Shown one piece after another: positions 25,612-36,759 of a DNA stretch of 64,000 nucleotides. Numbering within the stretch: position 1 is the first letter of the stretch; every line of letters starts with the position of its first letter. The position numbers were made by a program, and so were the translations under genes. Below the pieces are notes generated by a model. It was not told the origin of the DNA. It did no database searches and worked only from the letters and a program-made list of their open reading frames with translations. Location: contig OX235262.1 of NCBI GenBank assembly GCA_944472135.2, forward strand, positions 87,270,903 through 87,334,902. The letters are read 5' to 3'. The stretch is from Trichobilharzia regenti (lineage: Eukaryota > Platyhelminthes > Trematoda > Strigeidida > Schistosomatidae).

Positions 25612-27016
25612 TTATTTCTCCAAATTTTCTCTAGCACGTAGGATTTTCCTATCATGTACTGTCATGTCATTTGATGATTCAGATGATGTGGATGCCGCAG
25701 TACGTATAACCAAAGGTTTCCACTTCTCAGAAACTTCCATTTGTTGCCACAGCTTGTTCATTTCTGCAATCACATCATCAGTTAACTTGAAATCTGTAGC
25801 TCCACCGTTCGAAAGATTTCCTTCATCAACCGGCTGACAAAGGTCATCAATAATTGATGTTTTATTTTCTAGTAATTTAATCGGGAGGTTAGTTTGCACA
25901 ACGCGATCTGGATTGAAGATAACTATATTAAAGTATATTGTCAAGAAAACAGCTTCACTAATGACAAAAACTAAGGAATTTTATTAAATAACATGTCCAT
26001 TTTATGTAATCGGTGTGCTTCTATATTTTTATAAGCTATGATGTCGTGTTTAAGGTAACATGATAAAAACAGGCGAAAAAAGTTTGAAGGTCGCTATGTG
26101 CAGATATTAGACTATGGATTCAGTATTTACAAGGTCCATGATGCATTGTCTGGATGAACTCACTGCAATTTAATTCACGAACTACTGCACTCATTTAAAG
26201 GGAAGCACCAAAAATCGTGAATACCTGAGGTCTTCAAGAGTTATCTTGAACGTACTGTCTCGAAGTATTATTTTAGTGGCGGGTGAACTAAGTTAGAAGA
26301 ATTTGAAAAGTGGCAAAATAAAAAGTCACACCTACCTTGTTCAACACCCTAGGTAGTATTTCTCTGAATCGATCATAAAAACTCGGATGCATTCTCATTT
26401 TCAACTTGTTAGTAATATTGCATTTATTTATTTCATTTTATGACTCTCACTGTTGTCATTTCCTTGTCTTTATTACTTTCATTCAGTATCAGAACTTGAA
26501 TAACTGCGTGGTAGTGCTACTTCAGAGGTACTTTTTATTGAGTCAAACATCAGTCTTTCAACTCGCAAGTCCTAGGCACACCATATTTTACGTCGACCTA
26601 CACATTAGGTTTGGCCGAGAGTCTAACACATTGTATATCAAACAAATAAACAAGTGGCATTTCAGCGATGAACTTCACGATTGGACGGTTTTATGCAGTT
26701 TAGACAATCATTGTTGCTCGCCTAGTGTAGGATTGTAGCAGATAATATTTGAGACGTTAGATTTTGACAAGTTCAGAGTCATCAAGAAAGAGCTCAGTAG
26801 GCGCTTGGCTTTCCTTTAATGGTTTGAGATTATTTGTCTGATTGGCCATAAATAATATCTACAACACACCCGATTAAAACAGTAGGAAATTTCCTATTGA
26901 CGTTCCCGTAAGGAAGTAAAGTAATAGCAATAATTAAAAGGATACAGGCAGTAAGTGAATTGTAATTATTGATAAATTTCGCCTTCACGGATTTTTCGTA
27001 GATGGATAGTTTCGCT
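25612..27016 (-). CDS. Hypothetical protein with a hydrophobic segment (3' exons)
   Basis: Two minus-strand exons look genuine. The upstream one starts at 27016 after a TTTTTTTTAG acceptor and encodes AKLSIYEKSVKAKFINNY followed by a hydrophobic run (TACILLIIAITLL). It ends near 26868 at one of two GT sites, so the exact donor is unsettled. The last exon, 25922-25612, follows a TTAATATAG acceptor. It encodes FNPDRVVQTNLPIKLLEN, then an acidic stretch with DVIAEMNKLWQQMEV and a Ser-rich, charged C-terminus ending ARENLEK. The hydrophobic stretch suggests one or two membrane segments followed by a soluble tail. No family is recognised. 5' exons are not identified; they may lie beyond the RTE-like element at 27.6 kb. 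Confidence 0.5.
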
Positions 27017-27640
27017 CTAAAAAAAACCAAACAAAATATTAGTGAACAGTGGTAAACCTTTGTATTGAACAACATAAAAAGTTTTATACAATGCTTTTTT
27101 TTTAATAAGAACAGACCACTTAAAAATTTATGGTTGGTGGATAAGCAGCTCTTCAGTAGAGTGAATTTGTTCCCCAAATTCTACAGCACTTTCAGATTCA
27201 AAGTGAAATCTCCAAGATCTTGAGGTTAAAAAAACGCATGACATCGCAACTGATGCTACAATATACTTTCGTCTACACAGATTAAGATTCAATTACAATG
27301 CAACTGAAAACCATGAAACATTGAAAGGTTTTGTCGTCCAAGTTTGAAATGTATCAACAGTACACGCCCATGAACCCACACGCTTTGTATCCACGACTTA
27401 CAGTCTATAAGGGAATTATTTAACCATTTAGCTACAGAGTAGAATTTCACCAGTGTAGGAATTTTAACTGTTGTCAACTTTTCACAGCGTCACTGCCAAC
27501 CAGTGCTGTCAGCGATTACTTGTTCTCATACTTGACTAGTTGGACCGGTCATAACTTTTCTAAAGAACTCGAGGAAGTTTATAGTAAAGTCAATCATTGA
27601 TGAGCAGTGTATTAATTCCTGTGTTGGTTGGTAGAAATGA
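27017..27640. other. Stretch between hypothetical gene and RTE-like element
   Basis: No coding exon could be supported. Missing 5' exons of the minus-strand gene at 25.6-27.0 kb could be here, but no clear candidate was found. Confidence 0.4.
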
Positions 27641-27724
27641 CCGAAAGCTGCCACCTTGACGTGGTGGTCGGGCTTGAACACCGCAATGACGTAATCAAGC
27701 TATACTGGCTGAGACTTATGTCTC

Positions 27725-29137
27725 TTGAGGTCCTACCATGCCAGAAAGGTTGTTTGGATAGCGGTTAAACAAAAAGCAGCTACCCAATCCAACATTATGA
27801 TACATAAAAACTCACAAAATTTCATGCCGGATCGGCCGTGGCCCGGATTAACAACGACCGCGCTTCCTGCTGCCGTGTCACTGGGCAGGAGTGTTAAATA
27901 TGCTACTGAGACACACCAAATAATAAAGAATGAACAAAACCAGGCCGCGTGTGACCGGCCTCAAGCAGTTGTCCCCTCGGCTCTGCGGTCACGTAACCAA
28001 CTTCCACGGTGTGGGCAGCCGGGAAGTAACAATCGCCCTCAAAATCCGACATGCACACGAAACCTCTCTAATACTCACTCATCTTTGTCTTCATCTTCAT
28101 CTCTATTATCTTGCCTTCCTTCCACTGATGCAAATCCTCTACTTGATGGCATTTCACTTCCTCTTCACTCTGTGTCCACTAAAAACGACGGAAGCCAAAC
28201 AGCCACTACCAATTGTCTCCTAAAGCCACGCCACCAATTTCATATAGGAGCATTTAATGTTAGGACACTTTGCCAAATAGGACAACAAGCATCACTAGCC
28301 AAGACCCTGGCATCACGAGCCATTGATGTATGTTGTGTTTCAGAAACACGCATACAAGACCCAAGTGTGGTTATTCACCTAACCCCACCTGGCCAACAGG
28401 ATGAATCTTCAAAATTCACCTTGAGGGTGTCAGGAGATGCCACAGCTAGTTCACGAGGATTAGCTGGCGTAGGGATAGCTCTGAGTACTAGGGCAGAAAA
28501 GACATTGCTTGACTGGATCCCGGTAGATAGCCGAATGTGTGCTGTCCGTCTGAACGGATCAGTAAGAAGGAGAAAAAACTGCACTACTCGCCGATGCCTT
28601 TTCGTAATCTCCGCCTACGCCCCCACTGACTGCAGTTCGGATGAAACGAAGGATGAGTTCTACCAAAAGCTGTCTAGTTTGGTGCTAAAGGCTAAACGCT
28701 CAGATATAGTCGTTCTAGCTGGTGACTTTAACGCTCAAGTAGGGAAATTGTGTCAATCTGAGAAGGATGTCGGTGGCACCTATGGAGTTCCGTGCCAGCG
28801 AACCGACAACGGTGACCGTCTCCTACAGTTCTGTTCTGATAATCATTTGTTTCTTGTAAGCACTAACTTCAAACACAAGGAGAGACACTGTTTGACCTGG
28901 CGACCCCCATCATCAAACCAACGCTGGACACAAATAGACCACATAGCAATAAGCTATCGTTGGCGTGGGTCGGTAGGAGATTGTCGCTCCTTCTGGAACA
29001 CGTGTGTACATACCGATCACGCACTGGTCCACACTCGTGTGTGCTTACGACTGAACGGACGTAGGAATCAGCTGGCGGTAAACCCATCACGTCCCCAGCT
29101 CGATCAGGAAACTAAACCCCTATTTGAGGAAATCTAG
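27725..29137 (+). pseudogene. RTE-like endonuclease domain ORF
   Basis: The longest frame of the 27.6-kb element. The first 170 codons are Ser/Pro-rich without a known fold. The rest is an apurinic-type endonuclease with the expected Asn, Glu, Tyr, Asp-x-Asn and Asp-His residues visible (FNVRT, SETR, SAYAPT, GDFNA, TDHAL), which in active elements nicks target DNA. The stop at 29135-29137 and the following frameshift cut it off from any reverse transcriptase. Confidence 0.8.
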
Positions 29138-29406
29138 CTAAATACATATCTGTGTTCGACAGCTGTGCTCACCCTGAAGAAGCTTGGAAGAATATTCAGT
29201 CAGCCATAGATACAGCTGTAGAAGCTGTGAATAAGGTAAATCCAAAGGTGAGTAAAAACCATTGGATCTCTACCGCTTCATCCGAACTGATAGATGCTAG
29301 AAGACTTATTCCGGCGAGCTCCGAATTCAATGAGGAGCGAAAGCTGCACAAAAGGAAACTTACGAAAAGTCTCCGCAAGGACCGTGAACAGTGGTGGGTG
29401 ACAAAG

Positions 29407-29590
29407 GCGAAAGTCTGTCTGTTTTCGACATAGAACTTTGCACAAATGTGCGGAAGTTCAAGTCGCCACACTCCGTGTAGCACGCGAAGCAAGAGAAAGT
29501 ACAAGAAAAGCATAATAGAAACAGTGAGCAGAGGTGTGAGACAAAGGAGTAATAACGAAGAACAAAACAGTTTCATTGGGGATGGAAAAA
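29407..29590 (-). repeat. Antisense fragment of a retrotransposon tail inside the RTE-like element
   Basis: The reverse complement matches the 3' UTR at about 19630-19790 at many positions: TTCGACATAGAACTTTGCAC, TTCAAGTCGCCACACTCC, AGAGGTGTGAGACAAA and GAACAAAACAGTTTCATTGG. The host element's linker coding (KDREQWW) stops just before it and resumes just after it. Confidence 0.75.
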
Positions 29591-29900
29591 GCATCGGCGA
29601 TAGGCAACTCTTCAGACTCATCAGGGAAACGGGTGGGAGAAGGCAAATCATAAGTGAAACAATCACGGAGAAAAATGGCACCATAATTAGCTCCTAGGAT
29701 AGACGACTGGAACGCTGGAAAGAGCACTATGAGGAACAGTTTAATTGGCTCACAGCCTTGCTCAACCTGCCGAACATCCAACACCTCCCTGAATGGGATA
29801 TAGACACAGGTCCTCCTTTCCTAACTGAGGTTACTAAAGCTGTCACCAATCTGACAGAAATGAAGTCTACAATCAGAATAATCAAACCACCACTAACCTA

Positions 29901-31747
29901 AATCTTAAAAATGAATCCAATGGAAAAACACAAAATACCTAGACACTGACTTTAAATATATATAATCAGTAGCTACTAGTAAAATATTCACTCTAGATAA
30001 TTCGAAAACGAAACAGTTGTCAAAAGTACATCTGTGACAAAGTTTTTTGAAAAGGATGGAGAAAAACATTTCTGTTGAATTTTGATTCATACATTGTGAT
30101 AAAATGACAGTTTTGTGTTCAGTTTTGATGGATGAATTGTGTATAGTTTGAACATTGATGTACTTGTTCAATACTTCACACATAAACAGACAAAGTTACA
30201 AATTTTTCTAGGACAGAAAGGTCAACTAGATAAATTATTTTAATTGGGACTGAGTTAATTTTAAATTATTTTGACGGGAGATAATCAGGCAGATTATTGA
30301 TTATCTATTTTTTTATTACTTTATAATTCCGATTTTCTCCCATGTTTTACAACTTTTGAAAAATAATGAGGTCAACCTCTTGTTATATTTGGTAATGCCA
30401 CATGTTGAAAAGGACTTTTACTCCGTGAAAAGTGAATAAAATAGAGTAAGTATTAACATGTTATGCTAGCCCAGGGAGACTATAATAAGACATTTTCCAG
30501 AATTACATATAAAAATGTTGATAACCTGATCCAAGTACAGAAAAGTGGAATTATTTCGTTATCATTTAGCTGATATGTTCATTTGGGGAATACACAGATA
30601 AAACACTACGCATATGGTACCGACTATTGGAGACTCATAGTTCTTTAGAACTTGTAATAGAATTTAAAAAGGCACACTAGTTCAGCTGATTTTTATGTAA
30701 CAAACTTACGAAAACAGTTCTTTCTTAAAGCGATTTATTTACAGGCTTAGATAATTAGAGCTGATCTCTGGATGAACAGTTACTTTTATTTTTGTCGTCT
30801 CATATCTTTTATCAATGTTAGATGACAATCAAATTATGTGGGATATTCTGAATTGTATGTAGACCGATTGAAAGCAATTAGTTTCGATATATAATATTGT
30901 TGTAGGTGAATAAAAACTAATTTGGTAATTTATCAATACTTGAAATTCGTCCACTTTCAATCTTGTTTGTTATTTTCGTTGGGACTGAAACTCAAAACGG
31001 AGTGTGCGATAACTATTCGAGTACTTAAACAATACTTATTTATAAGAAAAATATATATCAGGTGAACGGTGACAAAAAGATAAATCAAATCATATTTCCT
31101 ATAAAATAAATAGGCCGTTATTAAAAATGTATTTTTGCTTAACATAATATTTATTGATTAGCTTTCTCTGTGTATGTGTATATATTAACAAAATATTATT
31201 CGAAAACAAATAAGTCACTATAGCAATCCACTTTCAGTCAGCTGAAGAGATTAGATAAGATTCTAAAAACCATACATTGTGTAATGACGGATATATTGGA
31301 CTTATTCCTATCAATCATATTGCTTGTATAGACATAGGATAACAGGACTAGTTATCCACTGTTATCATTGTAATTAGAATAACACAGTACTTCATACACA
31401 CGATATAAGCTTTCACTTCGAAGAATATAAACTAACTGTAAAGACGCACGTCATATATTTTTCTCGGAGTGTATGTGGACAACTGCGGATACCAGTTTGA
31501 CTAGAAAATATGGAAATTTTAACAGAGGAAACGCTAAAACTGGCAGAGAAATTTTAGAGCCTTGGAGTCACACAAAACGAGCAATACAAATATAAGTGAG
31601 TAGAAGGATATATATATATATAGCTCAAATTGTCATGTTTCTGTGTAGAAAGCTTCAACATTCCAGAAATATCTACACTGGGCCATATCACAAGGGATAA
31701 ACAATAATGCCTATTAAATCAATCAATCAAATACAATTCAAAAACAA
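29901..31747. other. Non-coding stretch
   Basis: AT-rich, with short open frames only. No gene or element recognised. Confidence 0.6.
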
Positions 31748-32883
31748 TTACTTCGCAAATTTCATCCTAGAATTATGTTCCTTTAAGGCAGCTTCTCTCT
31801 TCGCTATGTCTGCTTTACGTTGTTCAGCACGTAGTTTAATTTCTTTTGACGATTTTTCACACTCGCTTTTTAATTCGTCATTCACAAAAATAGATTATGT
31901 AGTTTGGATTCAAGAGAGCTAACAACCATCCGAAGATGCGCTAATACTGCTTCAATAGGCATACAGTCTAGAAAATACAAAACGCGTTGGAAAGGGATTT
32001 TATCACAATAACTACTGAATAAATTGATTAGATAAATGAAAAAGAATAACAAGCAGTTGAAAACCCGCAACCTTAAAGCATGCTTTGTAGTATGTACCTA
32101 GACTATGGTTCATATAGGAAAATAGAAGTGCCTAGAACGGTTAATAGTATCAATAACTAATGCAATCAGCATTAGAGAAGTGAATATGAATAGTGAGTCC
32201 TAAACTTCTTATGTGTATCAACACACGTATGATTGCTGCAACTTTTAATAGTAACGCATTAAGAAACATTATCCCAAGGGTCGTGCAAGCATCATAAGGT
32301 CTTTCAAAAAGTTGTCACACAATCTTGAAAATGTTTCTTTTCTTTGAGAAACATCAAATTTTTGTTATAACTCACAATAATCAGAAGTACAGTCATTTTG
32401 GGATCCAAAATGATATCCTGTAAATACCTACTTTTTCATCGATATTCTTGAAATTGTACAAAAGTACCGATTGAGTGCATGCGAATGTATTCCAACTAGA
32501 TTATCGAGATAAACATGTGAAGTCAGGGTACTTCATAGGAACAAAAACTCTAAGGATGCTAATAGCACTAAAGACCACACAATACTGCAGTAGTTACTCA
32601 ACAGTAACCAATCAGTATGTGTTCATTGCAGTCCTACAAGAGGTCATTAGAATTGTAAACCAGATGATTTATAAATAGCATAGATCAATTTTTTAATATT
32701 GTGATGATTTTGAATGCAAACGTAAGCGGATTTATTTGTACGCTAAGAATCTTACTATAAAGAGAGCTCACCTGACTTCAGAATTTCATTCACCTGACTG
32801 ACGGAATGCAAACAAGATGAGTCATTCTTATGTTTCTCTACAAGATCGCTGATAATCTTTATGTATTCATTTAAAGTATCCAT
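31748..32883 (-). pseudogene. Small coiled-coil protein gene with apparent 1-nt frameshift
   Basis: Exon 1 is 32883-32772: start MDTLNEYIKIISDLVEKH, donor TCAG then GTGAGC, phase 1. Exon 2 starts at 31967 after a TTTTCTAG acceptor and reads DCMPIEAVLAHLRMVVSSL. That frame ends at a TGA at 31884-31882. One frame over, the coding clearly continues as VNDELKSECEKSSKEIKL and KREAALKEHNSRMKFAK, to a TAA at 31750-31748. The switch falls in a run of five T (minus strand). One extra T would make one 110-aa, highly charged, probably coiled-coil protein, and the total length then fits (333 nt). It may be a pseudogene or a sequencing indel. No family is recognised. A donor-like GTAATT overlaps the end, so more exons are possible. 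Confidence 0.55.
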
Positions 32884-35715
32884 CTTTTTAATTGTAGTTG
32901 CCAGTAAATCACCACGAAAAGTTATTGAATCGGGAAAGGTATTGTTGATATATCAATAGAAATCGAAATGGAAAATTTTTAATCATTTGACTGAGCGCCA
33001 ACTAAAAAGAAACATGTGGTCACAATTTATGTCGAATTCAAAACGAATGATTAACTGGAAACATGCACATACATATGGAGCTGTGGATCAGTGGCTTAAG
33101 CACTCAGCTTTTAGCCGATGAATTGCAAGTCCAAACCTCTCTGCATTCAACCTAGATAACTGGATAATATCATTAGTCCTTTAGTAATAATGTCCTAGTA
33201 CGTGAAAAATGTATTTCGGGTGACTTCTTACCAAGCACCAATTCGGTTACTCAAAACTAAAAACTTATGAGATACATATAGGCAAAAATCTGTTAAACAA
33301 TAATATCAGTCAGTCTTTTAGGCTTGCTTTCTCGGGGTTTGTATACTTATGAAGTGAAAATTTATCGAATATAGATTACTGACATGTAAGTGATTACATT
33401 AAAATGAATGGATAGAGTCGTGTACTCTAAGTTGAGAATTTAATTTCCACACTTACAGTGTTGACTTAAATAAGAATAATTCCATTTTGAATTGCTTTGA
33501 AGATGTCTAGAAAAACGACGAAAGCTTCGCAACTAAGCCATCCAGCTCAGAGAACACAACTACACCAGTATTATTCACCTGAACTACAAATCATATCTAT
33601 ATAAGAAACACTGCACCAAGAATAATACTGAACCGTCCGTTAATTAAAGTCTTATTCAACGATCCCAATAATCTGATGTAAAGGAAGAGATAAACCCTTT
33701 TGAAGTTAGTCGGGAGTAGGCGGTGAATCTACTTGTAATTGAATGGTGATTTGCAAGAAGAAAAATACGAAAACCTGAGCTAACTCACCAGAATAATGTC
33801 TTTATTTCAACTTTCAGACTATACAGTTGGCCTACTGCTATGGTACTTTATTTTGCTTTAGTGATAAATGTACTCACATAAGAGATGCTTTGTAACAGTT
33901 ATGCGACTCTGTGGAGGAAGTAATGTAGTGTCCAAAATACACCAAACAACTAATCCAAAACAAGTTACTATGAAGCTTATATTAAAGTACATATATAATA
34001 TATATTAAAGTAACCCAATAGTATATGTAACTAAGCCGCAGTACAGTTCCACATGTATCGCTAAAAATAAAGCCAGTGCGAATAATGGACCCAAGTGGAT
34101 GAAGTTACCGAATAGAAGCCACAAAGAAACTTCAGAATGGATTTGACGATTTTTGCTATTCAGTTATAGCCACCACTGTTTTACAGCTTCAGCTTCCACA
34201 GTTTTCTATTGTCATGGTTTACCAGTTTTCGTAAGTTAAAGGTTGAGTATAGATTAAGCAATGAGAAACAGTGAAGACTGAGAACGCCAGTTACACAATA
34301 TCGATGTTTGATTACAAGAATATTCACACTACATCATTCTAAAAGGCTCCTACTCCGAAAATCCACCCTTGAGTCAGCCGTCAGTATTTAAAAAGGTCGG
34401 TGTACTACAAACATATGGTCACCTGTCGCCTCCACTTGAAACATAGATTCGCAACGCGTTGAAAACCCCGCGGCAAAAGTGTTGTACATATTTTCGAAAG
34501 CTGTAACAGATATTCAACATTTTCGTTCTGAAAAACTCATTATGACCATGCAAAACATTGAATTTATTTCAATCTGTTTATTAGCAGACGTTTCATGTGT
34601 TAGTTTTCCTACTACACTCCACCCTATGTGCATAGCTTCTTAGAAGTCTATCGATTTGATGGGTGCAAGTGACAATAATTTCTCAAGTATGCTAGCTTAG
34701 ACAAGTGAAGCCAGAAACTTATCTCAAGATAATTGCCTAAATTATTGCCTGAAGAGAATTTTAGAGTATGAATACTTATTTCCGAATGCACGGTGGTAGG
34801 CAAGAGAAGTAGGTAAACCGGTCACATGCACGGGAGATTGGTCATCACTAAATATCGTCCAATAGATGAAGATAGCTATACAAATCATAAGTGAGATATA
34901 GTTCGCTGGCCTGTAGATGAACGTAGGTCATTTGATTATCTGATACCTACACACTACATGTGATATAGTAACCTGGAAATTCGATAATTAATTTTCGTTT
35001 CACACTAGTATGCTGGTGTGTTTGCTAAAAGTAATTTGGGTTTACTGAAGCAAACAGAAATGGCAAAAAATTGTTTGAATCACTGTACGTAAATACAAGT
35101 TGTACAAACCCTTTTGTGATATCCCCCAAAATATGTGACGTAGAGACAAACCATAATGACTTCGAATGAGGCTTTTTGCCAGCTTAGCGGGTCAAACGTC
35201 GTCGGGATGAGGTAAGCTAGTGCATTTTGCTAAAAAATCTACTTTTGTAGATTTTCTTCGCTGCTTGCCTTTGATGTTGTCTCAGAGCTCATCTGTGTGC
35301 ATCTCTTCAATGGAAATCAACACAAATATTTGGTATCATAAACACATATTATTCATTTGTTTAGCGTCAGTGGCATAATATCAACAGACAGATGGAATGT
35401 TTTTCCTTCGGAATGGATTGATTTTTAATATTTCCTAACGTCCGTATTAATATTGGTAATCACCTTTGAATCCTTAATAGTATTTCTGTTAGTAGTTAAT
35501 TTTGGTGTATTTACAGCGTTCATTGCTGGAGAGCATGATGTCCACAATGTCATCGATTCCGCGTTATACGTTTGGTCAATAATAAATGGGATCCTCATTT
35601 TTGTTTTCATATTCTACTTGACAAATGTAACTCTGGTGTCTCCTCATTTGCGGATAAATCTTTCGCCTTTTACTAAAGATTTCCGTGGGGAGGCACAATA
35701 CAATGAGTCTTGTGT
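32884..35715. other. Non-coding stretch
   Basis: No gene is supported. A degenerate SINE-like head lies at 33079-33180. Overlapping open frames on both strands near 35425-35737 are discussed under rejected items. Confidence 0.55.
33079..33180 (+). repeat. tRNA-derived SINE-like fragment
   Basis: AGCTGTGGATCAGTGGCTTA resembles an A box, and GCAAGTCCAAACC about 45 bp on is a decayed B box. It resembles the head of a tRNA-type SINE; the tail is not clear. Confidence 0.4.
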
Positions 35716-35899
35716 GCGTCGGTGGCACAGTGGTTAGGACTCTCACCGACCATGCACATGGTCCAGGGTTCGAGCCCACGCCGGCGCACACCTGATATCT
35801 ATGGTCGGCCTGCAAAATTTGGGCTACCGATATCCATGCTGAAAATTCCATACTTGTACCAAAAATACTGTGTGGAATCAAGCTGTAAATAAAAAAAAC
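35716..35899 (+). repeat. SINE-A repeat
   Basis: Full copy. It has GCGTCGGTGGCACAGTGGTT (A box region), GGGTTCGAGCCCACGC (B box), TATCTATGGTCGGCCTGCAA, GCTACCGATATCCATGC, GTGTGGAATCAAGCTGTAA and an A-rich tail. It is nearly identical to the copies at 1 and 50566. Confidence 0.85.
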
Positions 35900-36740
35900 A
35901 GTGGCTGCAGTGAAAGTTGTGAGCTAAAGACTGTAGATGGCTAGGATCCTTTCTTACAATTAACCATAAATTTCTTGGAATTGTATTGTACTTGACATGT
36001 AATCCACTGTTTTTGTCTTGATAAACTTTTTAATAGTGGTTGTTATCGATATCATGTCAAAGGATGACACATGAAAAATAAATCCAGTCTAGTAGTAGTA
36101 AGTCAGAAGTATCCATTGGAGTATTACGTCAGCCTCCTAAGATTCTTACCATTGTGGGGATCGGAGGGTTATCGTTGGATTACCAGCAAAGGCAGATATT
36201 CTGTGGACTCTCTTGATAAAAAGATTGTGTTTTCTCTGAAGAACGTAATGACGTCAATATCTTCGGGAAAGTATTAAAATTAAAAAGCTGCTAGAATTAT
36301 CTGTCATTTTAGCATAGCACATCAGGTGACTTCTCATTTACAGGAAGGAAAGAAAATGCACTTCTGACTTCCAGATGTCTCAGAGTACCATAAGGAGAGA
36401 CCGATATCCACTGGGACACACAGTTAGACACATTATGCTATACAAACCTAGCAATAACTGTAGTTCAAACATAGTAACTGAGGTTCGCAGCTACAGAACT
36501 GACAACGTTAATATGTATTCAAATAATCGAGTCAACAAAAGCTTCCTAGAAATCATATTATATCCCAGTAATGTACCTTTAATTTTCACTTTAGTCTGTC
36601 TTACTAATAGTACGGAAGCACAACAACATTACAAAAAAAGCAAGCATTAAAACAGTGCTAATTGAGTAAAAATTAGACTTCAATTGTACAGATAATTTTG
36701 ATGAATAATCCTTGGTTATTGTCGGTAAGTTCAATCCGAA
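35900..36740. other. Non-coding stretch
   Basis: No gene recognised between the SINE and the RTE-like element. Confidence 0.55.
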
Positions 36741-36759
36741 TACACAGTCACACATGTTT

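Larger units (their letters stand above)
27641..29900 (+). mobile_element. RTE-like retrotransposon, 5' part, damaged
   Basis: A GC-richer 5' leader (GAAAGCTGCCACCTTGACGT) precedes a 470-codon frame at 27725-29137. That frame holds an APE endonuclease: FNVRT near aa 175, SETR near 206, SAYAPTDCS, GDFNAQVG near 332, TQIDHIA and TDHALV near 431. After its stop the frame shifts to 29152-29433 (the linker with KDREQWW), then an antisense fragment interrupts it at about 29407-29590. It resumes as LFRLIRETGG and the linker before RT, and ends near 29900 before any RT motif. It is paralogous to the element at 36.9-40.2 kb. Confidence 0.85.

Noticed and set aside
35425..35737. Overlapping open frames on both strands, one hydrophobic, one polar
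   Set aside because: Either could be an exon, but no splice-supported model or family was found and they exclude each other, so neither is listed.
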